A DNA stretch of 64,000 nt from Magnolia sinica (taxonomy: Eukaryota > Streptophyta > Magnoliopsida > Magnoliales > Magnoliaceae). Position numbers and translations under genes: made by a program. Where the stretch lies: the NCBI RefSeq assembly GCF_029962835.1, contig NC_080583.1, positions 70,727,158 through 70,791,157 of the forward strand, given 5' to 3'. Below, one piece after another: positions 47,495 through 55,539 of this stretch (the stretch's first letter is position 1; every line of letters starts with the position of its first letter). A model generated the notes under the pieces. The model saw only the letters and a program-made list of their open reading frames with translations. It was not told the origin of the DNA and ran no database searches.

Positions 47495-50041
47495 CAAGGG
47501 TAGACTTCCCTCTGTTGATAGTTTTCCCTTGGTATGGCCCATTGAATCATAGACTGGGTTGATTTTTGAGGTGATGCATTTCGTGATAAAATACCTAATG
47601 TTCATGCTAATGTCATGGGAGGTAATAGGTAGTAATGCGTTATGCGCCTTGAAATCATGCATCAACTTAGGAATTTCAAAAAGCGTGAATTTTACCACTT
47701 CTATACACCATCCCAAATGTCCTTACTTTTTTTCTTCAATCACCAATTCGGATGTCCTTGCTTTTCTCTTTTATTACCATTTTCATGCTGCTGGCCAACC
47801 TCTTGGATTTTATTTTATTTTAAAAGTAACTTATTTAAGTAAATGGGTCTGTGCCACGTTGAACCCTACGTCATCCGCCTCAACCTAACGGAAGCGGATT
47901 GGCACGTGTACCACACACCAGCTATATAGCTGATGTAGGTACGTGTCGTGCGAAGACGTGCGCTGACGCTCCTCGACCTCATAGTTGTGCGAACAGTTCA
48001 AAAAGGAGATCAAAGTTACATAGCCCCACAGTGATGTATTTATTATATCCACACCGTTCATCCATTTTTCGAGATCCTTTTAAAGCATTATACAAAAAAT
48101 GAATCATATCCAACGATCAACTGGACCACACCACGAATAATAGCGGGGATAATGATTTTCACCGTCAAAAAATTCCTAAGGCCATCCATAACGTTTATTT
48201 TCCATCCAACCTGTTCATAAGGTCATAAAGATCTGGATGAAGATGAAAAAACAAATTTCATAATGATCCAAAACTTCAATGACCCCCAAAAGGATTTCAA
48301 TGGTAGACGTTCACTCTCCCACTGCTTTTTGTAATATGTCCCTTAATAGTTAGATCTATCTTATTTTTGGCCTCAGCCTTAGGACGAACTCTCCAAATTG
48401 ATGGACGGTTTGGATATAACACATACCTAATGATGGGACCCACAAGACTTACTCACGTCAATGCACCAGTTAGCATAACCCAAGACCCAACGTAAAATAA
48501 AGAATAAAAGGGCAAATGAGTTGCCATTGCATCATGCCATCTGTCGAATATTCGATACTTAAATGGTCATGGGTTGAATCATCACGGCAAGCCGATTGCA
48601 TGGCATGCCCCGGACCTTGGTGGGGTGTTGACGTTACCAAGTTCTGTGGCCCCACCACAATGTATGTGTTATATCCACACCATTCATTCATATCGCGATA
48701 CCATTTTAGAACATGAGCCTGAAAATGAGTTAGATCCAGAGCTCAAGTAGACCACACCATATAAAGCAGTGGGGACACTGATTCCCACCGTTAAAACCTT
48801 CTTAGAGCTACCGTGATGTTTATTTGCCGTTCAATAGCGTGACCTAACCCGACACCCGACCCATTTCTACGGAAACGGTTTGGCTACTCCCCCTTACATC
48901 AGCCCAGGGGCTGATGGTCGGTGCTCTGCGGGCCCCACCAAGATGTATGTGTTTCATCCATTCTGTTCATCCATTTTTAAAGATCATTTTAGGCTTGATC
49001 CCAAAAATGAGACATATATAAACCTCAGGTGGACCACACCACATGAAAACAATAGTGATTGGATATCCACCATTAATATCCTCCTATGGCCCACTGTACT
49101 GTTTATTTGACAACCAATCTGTTGATTAGGTCATGCAGGCCAGATGAAGGAAAAAAACAAAAATCAACTTGATCCAAAACTTTTATGGCCCCCAAAATGT
49201 TTTTAATGGTCGACGCTCATTAAACACGGTTTCCTGTAATGTGGTCCAATTGAGAGTTGGATATATCTCATTTTTGGTTTCATGACTTAAAATTATCTAT
49301 AAAAATAGATGGACGGCATGGATGAAACACATAAATTATGGCCGACCATCAGCCATTGGCTGGTGTCAGGGGGAGTATCCAATCCGTTTCCCATTTCTAC
49401 TGCCTACGACATGGGTTCTATGTGCTGGCAATCCATGTGTGATACGGTTTGGCCAGTGAATCCAACACCAGCAAACTGTGAATTTAATTTATTTTATTTT
49501 TTTTAAAAAAAAAAAAGAAAGAAAGAAAAAAAAGCATGAAACCATTGATGTACATCTCACCGTTGTCATCGATGATTCCAGCCTCCATCAGCTTCGGAAT
49601 ATGAAGTATTGCAGCCAAGAGGCCCACAGATGCTGGCCAGAAGGCGACTCCTCGTATTCCCATCTTCTTAGCAACATCTATGGCCCACCCCATGCTACCG
49701 TCTGCGATGATGCATGTGACAGTGTCGATATCAGATCCGTTGATCTTTCTAATCAGCTCCTCTAAACAGCCAGGCATCACACTTAAGATACTGTCACATA
49801 GCTTCCCAAGGTCAGTGCGATCTTCACCGGTCTCCATACCGTCCGGGATCGAAATCAGACGGATATGATCAGTCCCATCGACAATCTTCGGCGATGCAGC
49901 CATGATTCGGAGATGATTGAAGTCTGTGTTCACGAACGTGATCTTGAAACCGTGGCCCACCAAGCAATAGGAGAGCTCCATGAGGGGTATGACATGGCCT
50001 TGTGCCGGGTATGGGATCACTACGGCGTGTGGCTTGCCCAT
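34327..50041 (-). CDS. UGT83A1: UDP-glycosyltransferase 83A1-like (gene B) with 14.3-kb intron
   Basis: Exon 1 is 49561-50041 (ATG at 50041, donor aacg|gtgaga). Exon 2 is 34327-35231 (acceptor gagcag|gattt). The junction is phase 1 at the same residue as in gene A, giving 461 residues. The N-terminal domain has catalytic His5 (PHAVVIPYPAQGH) and Asp114 (IAD). The C-terminal domain has IYVAFGSF and an intact 44-residue PSPG box (335-378) ending Asp-Gln. Exon 2 aligns with gene A almost without gaps. The enzyme class and likely role are as for gene A; the acceptor is unknown. The 14.3-kb intron is packed with transposable elements. The pairing of these exons is inferred from matching phase and order; they could instead be remnants of two separate copies. 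Confidence 0.85.
35275..35856. mobile_element. hAT-type MITE (copy 2), in UGT-B intron
   Basis: Ends ggtgtacacgagttgaacc and ttagttcgtgtacaa, with a gagctcggctcagctcgg-rich interior like copy 1. The flanks ctggctcc / ctggcatt share five of eight bases, so the duplication is decayed. The right-hand exon of UGT-B begins only about 45 bp away. Confidence 0.75.
36278..36783. mobile_element. Mutator-type MITE with 9-bp target duplication
   Basis: The ends agacacagatttcctgc and gcaggaaaatcgcgtcc are inverted repeats. They are flanked by a perfect 9-bp duplication, gtttggtac, at 36269-36277 and 36784-36792, as in Mutator-like elements. The interior is the common arm pair (gtggggcccactataacata ... 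tatcggtgggccccacccaa). Confidence 0.9.
37355..37945. repeat. Two tandem ~300-bp copies, partly repeated again beyond the gypsy element
   Basis: The module tcattccattttagc.atagggc..aaaa.ca ... atttcacttaaacatcatg occurs at 37355-37680 and 37680-37945. Related sequence resumes at 47255-47600 (catttcgtgataaa, cactaagtgtttcaccccattttagcc). The gypsy element therefore inserted into this repeat. Confidence 0.6.
40129..40345 (+). repeat. 3' LTR of the gypsy fossil, left part
   Basis: It matches the 5' LTR from its start (acattcctagcatgg, accaaaagaaggccaa, gggcatgacg.aattg, taacttttgat). Similarity then stops and foreign sequence begins. Confidence 0.75.
40346..41127. other. Part of an insertion in the gypsy 3' LTR, with CCCTAA-like repeats
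   Basis: From 40410 to about 40560 the sequence is ccctaa-like (cccttaaccctaagccaaac repeated). A promoter-like segment follows (ctataaatacccc at about 41001). Together with 46032-46685 it appears to be an older insertion that was itself hit by the solo LTR at 41128. The family is unknown. Confidence 0.45.
40410..40560 (-). repeat. Short telomere-like CCCTAA block
   Basis: Repeats of cccttaaccctaagccaaaccctaatccata on the plus strand, i.e. the C-rich strand, opposite to the arrays at 6363 and 13340. Units are closer to the canonical telomere unit than those arrays. Confidence 0.75.
41344..42286 (+). repeat. 470-bp tandem duplication inside the long LTR
   Basis: Copy 1 (41344-41813) and copy 2 (41814-42286) share the order gccaccacgt.gacccacctt, atgttgcacgtgtggg, gtatttgttatccacg, gatcatgggtatgtgttat and catgccacacgtgtggtgtc. 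Substitutions and small indels separate them. Confidence 0.85.
42240..42690. mobile_element. MITE-like inverted arms within the long LTR
   Basis: Left arm ccatccagctgggatagtgggacccaccgtgata and right arm tccacaccgtccagctaggacggtgggtctcac are complementary. The middle matches the abundant MITE family (ttaaaagttctggatcaatatgaa). It is either nested in the LTR or part of it. Confidence 0.5.
43815..44225 (+). repeat. Minisatellite, ~20-bp unit (gaggcccattgtgattgtat)
   Basis: About 18 copies of tgaggcccattgtgattgta, with variants tgagatcc and tgagactc. A few isolated copies occur earlier (42700-42860). It lies within the long solo LTR. Confidence 0.9.
46032..46685. other. Right part of the insertion around the long solo LTR
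   Basis: No coding similarity recognised. It resumes the sequence interrupted at 41127 and ends where gypsy 3' LTR similarity starts again. Confidence 0.35.
46686..47198 (+). repeat. 3' LTR of the gypsy fossil, right part
   Basis: Matches 38195-38688 of the 5' LTR (agccatct.gggtcaaccgatcca, attatgctttagaagtgttttgctagaatta, cttcctcatcatgctctt). Ends tcctgca at 47198. Confidence 0.8.
47457..47497 (+). repeat. AAT/ATA microsatellite
   Basis: An aataaataaataataat run of about 40 bp inside the UGT-B intron. Confidence 0.9.
48004..48460. mobile_element. MITE of the abundant family
   Basis: The left arm cagtgatgtatttattatatccacaccgttcatccattttt and the mirrored right arm gatggacggtttggatataacacatacctaatgatggg enclose the usual middle (ggtcataaagatctggatgaag, atgatccaaaacttcaatgac). 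Outer ends are not defined. Confidence 0.7.
48625..48861. mobile_element. Half copy of the abundant MITE
   Basis: Only the left arm and part of the middle are present (ccccaccacaatgtatgtgttatatccacaccattcattc ... gttcaatagcgtgacc). The Mutator-type MITE at 48871 inserted immediately beside it. Confidence 0.6.
48871..49391. mobile_element. Intact Mutator-type MITE, 9-bp duplication
   Basis: The terminal inverted repeat of about 50 bp (ggaaacggtttggctactcc at the left, ggagtatccaatccgtttcc at the right) is followed inward by ggctgatggtcgg. A perfect 9-bp duplication, catttctac, flanks it at 48862-48870 and 49392-49400. This is the best-preserved copy and defines the family ends. It lies in the UGT-B intron 170 bp from exon 1. 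Confidence 0.92.
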
Positions 50042-50088
50042 TGCACCCCTTTCCAAACGTGTGAATGGAGTGCTCTGCACAATCCAAG

Positions 50089-50098
50089 CTATTTGTAG
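50089..50098 (-). promoter_or_regulatory. TATA-like element of UGT gene B
   Basis: The minus strand reads actactacaaatagcttgga about 50 bp above the ATG. TACAAATAG aligns with TATAAGTAG of gene A, followed in both by CTT(T)GG. The second base of the box is altered relative to TATAAA, which may weaken it. Confidence 0.5.
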
Positions 50099-50147
50099 TA
50101 GTTTACGGGAGGAAGCAAACTGCGTCTTGCAACCGCCTGTGCGCATG

Positions 50148-50590
50148 CGGCTCTGTGCGGTCCACCGTTATGTATGGGTTTTATCCACGCCGTCCATCCA
50201 TTTTTTCAGATGATTTTACGCTATGAGTATAAAAATTAGGCAGGCCAAATACTGAAGTGGACCGCACCACAGGAAGCAGTGGCGATAATGAAAATCAGCG
50301 TTGAAACCTTCCTAGGGGCGACCGTGATGTTTATTTTCTATCCAAACTGTTCATAAGGTCATATAGACATGGGTGACAGGAAATCACAAATATCAGATTG
50401 ATCCAAAACTTCTGCCTCTCACAAAAAGTTTTTAATGGTGGGAATTAAATCCCCACTGTGTGGTCCACTTGAGCGTTGCATATTCCTTTTTTTTGGCTTA
50501 ATTCCCTAAAAGAATCTGGAAAAAAATGGATGAACGGCGTAGATAAACACCATTCATCACAGTGGATCCCACAGAACACTGCCTTTTACG
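50148..50590. mobile_element. MITE in the upstream region of UGT gene B
   Basis: The left arm gctctgtgcggtccaccgttatgtatgggttttatcc mirrors the right arm ataaacaccattcatcacagtggatcccacagaacac. The near end is about 110 bp from the start codon and 50 bp from the TATA-like element. Confidence 0.75.
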
Positions 50591-50638
50591 GTGGCTTGGA
50601 TAAGACCGTTGCATGTTTGTGGGGTGGATAGAGGCCAA

Positions 50639-51110
50639 AGGGAGTGGATTAGGTGCGGCCCTTACTGCGGGGCACGCCTTGATGTATTTATTCAATATCC
50701 ACGCCGTCCATCCGTTTTTCTGGATCATTTTAAGTGTATATGACAAAAAATAAACAACATCCAAATCTCAGGTGGACCACACTATAGGAAACATCAGTGA
50801 TTGAACGACTTATCATTAAAACTTCCTGCCATCCAACCCGTTGATAAGGTCACATAAACTGATAAAGGGAGAAAAAATATATATCAACATGATCAAAATA
50901 GTTTTGTGGCCCATTAGTGATCAATTTCCACTCTTTCCTATGGTACGGTCCACCTCAGAATAGGATATGCTTCGTTTTTTACCTCATCCGCTTAAATGAT
51001 CCAGGAAAACGGATGGATGGCATGGATATAGAATACATAAATTAAGGTGGGCACACGATAAGGGCCGCACCATCTTGGGTGAGGCCAGGGTGCACCTAAT
51101 CGGCTCCCGT
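50639..51110. mobile_element. MITE of the abundant family (GGGAGTGGATTAGGTG ends)
   Basis: The left end gggagtggattaggtgcggccc and the right end gtgcacctaatcggctccc are inverted repeats. The middle is typical (ccgtccatccgtttttctggatcattttaa). Confidence 0.75.
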
Positions 51111-51139
51111 TGATAAAATGGGACTCGGATTTCCTTTAA

Positions 51140-51590
51140 GATTCCATCTGTGGGGTCTATCATGATGTATGTGTTTTATCTACTCTGTCCATCCGTTTGG
51201 TCAAGGTGATTGTTGGGAATGAACCCAAAAATGAGGCAGATCCCATGTTGAAGTAGATCACACCACAGGAAGCAGGGGAGATTGAATGCCTACCGTTGAA
51301 AACTTTGTAGGCCCATTAGAAGATTCGGTTCAAGCTGATATTTGTGTTTCTCTTCATTTAGGTGTGTGTGGCCTTATGAGCTGTTGGTTGTCAAATAAAC
51401 GTGACGGTGGACCATAGGGAGGTTTTAACGGTGGTGGTCATTGTCCTTGCTGTGGTGCGGTGCCTTGGAGCTTTGGATTTGACTCCTTTTTGGGCCATGC
51501 CCTAGATAGAGCTGGCAAAACGGATAAACGGTGTGGACAAAACACATATATCAAAGTGGGTCCCACAGAGTTGTGTAACCAGGCAATCCA
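51140..51590. mobile_element. MITE of the abundant family
   Basis: The left arm tctgtggggtctatcatgatgtatgtgttttatc and the right arm ggacaaaacacatatatcaaagtgggtcccacagag are complementary. The middle contains tcaagctgatatttgtgtttctcttcattta. Confidence 0.75.
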
Positions 51591-52252
51591 ACGTCTTACA
51601 AAATGAGGAGACATGGTCAATCGGCGATTTCATTACTCACGTAGATTTCCTTGGGTAGGCATCTGACCGGAATGCTCTGCAACACCCTTTTTAAGCAGTG
51701 TGTAAAACACGTCTGTGGGGTCCACCATGTTTTAACTGTAAGATCCACTCCATCCATCAGGTTTTATACTGTTTGTTAAGCTGTCCTGCCAAAAATTAGC
51801 TAGATCCACAACTTGAGGCGGTTCAGACCACATGGAAGGACAGGATGCCGACTGTAGGTTTGTGCCAAGGTCTGTATATTTCATCAAACACGTTAATCAG
51901 GTGTAACTCAACGAGACAGAGAAATACACAAAACTCAGCTTGATAATTAAAAAGCTTAGGCGGTCCACAATGCATGGATTTAGCAATTTAAGAGCAATTT
52001 TACATTGTTTCCATTAATGTGGCCCATCATAGCTTCTAATCAAGTTTATCTTTTATAAAAACAGTTCAAATAATGTTTCTCACCCGATTAACGGAGTGGA
52101 TTTCACTTATACAACCTGTACCGGGTGGATCCAACATAACCCGATTAACGGAGTGGATTTCACTCAACAACCTGTACCTGGTGGATCCAACATGGCTTGG
52201 GTGTTAAATAGGTTTTTTAAGCAATTTCCCACTCAGTTCCATGGCCTTTGTC
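51591..52252. other. Intergenic with short duplicated motif
   Basis: Decayed MITE-like sequence (tgtctgtggggtccaccatgtt). A ~50-bp tandem repeat lies near 52080-52190 (cccgattaacggagtggatttcac occurs twice). No gene is seen. Confidence 0.5.
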
Positions 52253-52260
52253 ATCATGTC

Positions 52261-52836
52261 TAGGGTGTACACAAACTAAGCTAGCTCGGTTAGCTTGCTC
52301 GACTCGATTTGAAAAAGCTCGATTCGGCTCGGTTCAAAGCTGAGTCTGAGCCGAGTCGAGTTGATTTTTTCAGCTTGAAAATGAGTTCGAGCTGCCCAGC
52401 TCGACTCGGATCGAACCCAGCTCAAAGCAAACGGATGGAACCAGTTCAGTGACTTTGTTACTTTGATATTGATGCTGCTCGCCAAGCCTTTGATTAAATG
52501 ACTCAACCAAGTGTGGCCAGTGGCAAGGAAGGTATGTATATGAAACAAATAGCTTTTTTTTTAAGATTTTTATGTTGCTTGGAACGTTTTTGATAAATTA
52601 CCTAAACAACATTTGCTGCTATTTTACCGACAATGGGATTTTGAAGGTACAGTACAAGTGTTTGTGGAAATGCCGCACAGAAAAACTTGACTCGATCTTG
52701 GCTCGAAGTCGGCCCGAACTGGCCCGAGCTGTTGACCGAACCGAGCCGAGCTAGCTAGTCAGGCTCAAGGACCGAGCTGAGCTGAGTCCAAGCTGAGGTC
52801 AGCTAGCGGCCGAGTTCGGCTGGATGTACACCCCTA
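52261..52836. mobile_element. hAT-type MITE (copy 3)
   Basis: Ends tagggtgtacacaaac and ggatgtacaccccta. A perfect 8-bp duplication, atcatgtc, lies at 52253-52260 and 52837-52844. The interior is 576 bp and gagctcgactcgg-rich like copies 1 and 2. No transposase. Confidence 0.92.
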
Positions 52837-52889
52837 ATCATGTCCTTGTTGACTTCAACCCAGAGGGGATTAGGTGAAACCCGTCCTCA

Positions 52890-53345
52890 ACCTGAACGGT
52901 GGGGCCCTTACCGTGGGGCCTACCTTGATGTGGGTATTATATATCCACGCCGTCCATCCATTTTCCATATCATTCTAGGCATTATCCCAAAAATAAAGCT
53001 GATAAAATTAGCAGGTGGATCATATCATAAAAAAAAGTGTTGATTGACCATTAATGGGCCACAAAAGTTTTGGATCAAGCTGATATTTTTTTAGCCCTGC
53101 ATCTAGGATTATGTGACCTTATGAACAGATTGGATGGTAAATAAACACTAAAAATATTAAGATGAGCTCTAAGAAGTTTTAAATGGTAGGGCGGTCAATC
53201 ACCACTGTTTATTATGGTATGTTCCACCTGATAATTGGATCTACTTCATTTTTGGAATAATGCCCTGGAATGATCTGGAAAAATGGATGAACAGTGTGGA
53301 TACATAATACGTACATCAAAGTGAGCCCATGGTAACCCCATGGTA
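52890..53345. mobile_element. MITE of the abundant family
   Basis: The left arm cggtggggcccttaccgtgg ... tatatccacgccgtccatccattttcc is mirrored by atggatgaacagtgtggatacataatacgtacatcaaagtgagccc. The middle contains ggccacaaaagttttggatcaagctgatat. Confidence 0.7.
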
Positions 53346-53939
53346 AGTACTAAATTCAAGCCATCCAATAGCTTGGCCCTACTAGGATGATCAACTTGTG
53401 CAAAAATCATGCCAGTAGCTTATTAGGTCGCTGATCAGAGAAAACAAATGCTTTCCATTGAAAAATTACAAAACACAAGCATTATATACCTGATGAGTGG
53501 ATGTGATTTTTCACAGTTTAATCCTCGTGATGGAGCCAACCTTTTGGACGGCTTAGATTTTGCCCACGTATAGAAGGTTAGAAGTTGTCTGTAGGGTGGA
53601 CGTTAACATGTGTTGCAACTGGTTGGACTAGAGTCCCTCTCCATGAAATATATTTGTATATTAATCAAAATAAATACTTTTAGGCATTTTTATTTTCAGA
53701 GAGATTCTTATAATAATATCCTCAATTTTTGAAAAATCTCTTAAGACATTTCCAAGCACGAAAACCGTTTTCTTTTTTGGGTGGGCGGTTAGCTTGTTAG
53801 TACACACCCATGTCAGTACACACACTCCATGTTAGCCACCTGCGATCAATGCCAAGCACCGTAACCATTGAGAATGAAGCATGTCACTATCAATATCGTT
53901 GGGAGAAAAATAGATGAGTTGATATGTGAAATGACCTAG
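53346..53939. other. Intergenic, nothing recognised
   Basis: Unique-looking AT-rich sequence without coding or repeat signals that I can name. Confidence 0.4.
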
Positions 53940-54680
53940 TTATACGTCCTGGGGGGTGAATAGGACGATGCTAAAATAAAACTTTAACAGCAGAATAAAA
54001 GAATATGATAGCCAAATAAAATAAATCAATTCACAATGCTGAAATAAAAGCAACCTCAATAAACAAGAATTAAGAGGTTAATACAAATTCAGTTCTAAAG
54101 ACATCCTTACACCATAAAAACCAAGGGTTTATGGCAGGACAACCTTATTTCTAGAACGTCCTTTATATCAAAAACTCAAACTGAAGAGGAATAAATAAAT
54201 AGCAAGAAATTGAAATAAAATGCAGGAATTTAAATCTAAATTATTACAACATTCACATTGTGCTTTGAAATGTAAATTTTACAACATTCACATCCACACA
54301 TACATTCCACAAATCTGAATGATAAAAGATATAAAACTTAAGCAAGCATTCAAACCACAAGACAAAGAATTATAGTGGTTCGCCTGTGTGTACACCAACT
54401 GTTCAACAACAGCCACACAGAATGCTACTCTACTCCTAATATCCTCACACAGGGGATATTAGCGTTCACTAACAAAATAGGTTTCACAAGTTCACCTAAA
54501 ACCTTCACAATTGTGTCTTTTTAACTTGGGCTTACACAATCCAAAAACCCACATTATCTGAGTTTTCTGGCTCTCCTCAGATAACCACACAATGAGATTT
54601 TTCTGGCGAATCTCAAACAAAAACCAAAAGAATAGAAATTTTATATAAACGTAAAATACCTAGATTTCTCCTTTCGTAGC
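53940..54680. mobile_element. Possible copia LTR/UTR remnant
   Basis: The motif cctggggggtgaataggacgatgctaaaat and the cacacaggggatattagcgttcac region resemble sequences I associate with plant copia LTR-adjacent regions. No boundaries or coding domains are visible, so this is tentative. Confidence 0.3.
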
Positions 54681-55539
54681 AACCCGGAAAATCCTTACAC
54701 AACTTACCCAAAGTAAAGAACGCAGAGCAGATCGCAGCAAACCTCGACTTGCTCGAGGAAGCCAGAGATGTCACCACTCGGCATCAGCAAGTGGCACATT
54801 TCTACAATTCCAGGGTCAGAATGAGGCAGTTCCGGCCGGGGGACCTGGTCCTCTGCCACGTCTTCCAGAATACAGCAAAGCCAAGGGTCGGTATGCTCAA
54901 ACAAAATTGGGAAGGGCCTTATTGCGTGGTCAAGTCAACCAAACCGGGCTCTTACCACTCGGAAGATCTCGAAGGGCATCAGCTCCCCCACCCCTGGAAT
55001 GCTGAGCACCTGAAGATCTACTACCCATGAGAATCTACTGGCCATTGGAGGCCTTCAATAATTGTAAAGCTCGGAGCTACTAGCCTTTTAAGGCTCTTAA
55101 TAAAAGTCTCTTTCTACATGATCGACTCGTGCGATCTATCTACCAACGGAAAAAGTTGCCCCTCATAAGCAGAGGGGAGCTCGACGGACCAATCCCTTAA
55201 AGAAGGGGTCGGTTCGTTAATCCACGAAAATCTACAAGGGGTCCTCTCATATGCAGAGAAAAAACCCAGAGGTGAACCGATCCCTTAAAAAAAGGGTCGA
55301 CTCTATAAAAATAATTAAGGGTCGCGCACCATTTGTGGGGGGTTGATCCCTTTAGGGGTCGACCATTAACATCAACAAATCATCGCAACAATCAGCACAT
55401 GAGAATATGCCCTCTGCCAACGGAGTAAAAAATCATCATCCATTCAAAAAGTTATCATCAAAAAATTATCCATCCCATGTTAAAATAAAAAGAAAAAAGA
55501 GAAGAGAAAATAAAAAAATAAACAATATATATCTCACTC

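Larger units (their letters stand above)
35232..49560 (-). other. Intron of UGT gene B, filled with mobile elements
   Basis: 14,329 bp with GT-AG ends. In order from exon 2 it holds a hAT MITE, a Mutator MITE, a locally duplicated segment (37355-37945), and a Ty3/gypsy fossil with a nested solo LTR. An ATA microsatellite and several MITEs follow, and a poly-A/T tract lies next to exon 1. No other gene was recognised inside. Confidence 0.8.

Noticed and set aside
50042-50146. In-frame N-terminal extension of UGT gene B (35 residues)
   Set aside because: The extra ATG lies upstream of the TATA-like element, and the downstream MGKPH start matches gene A and the family.
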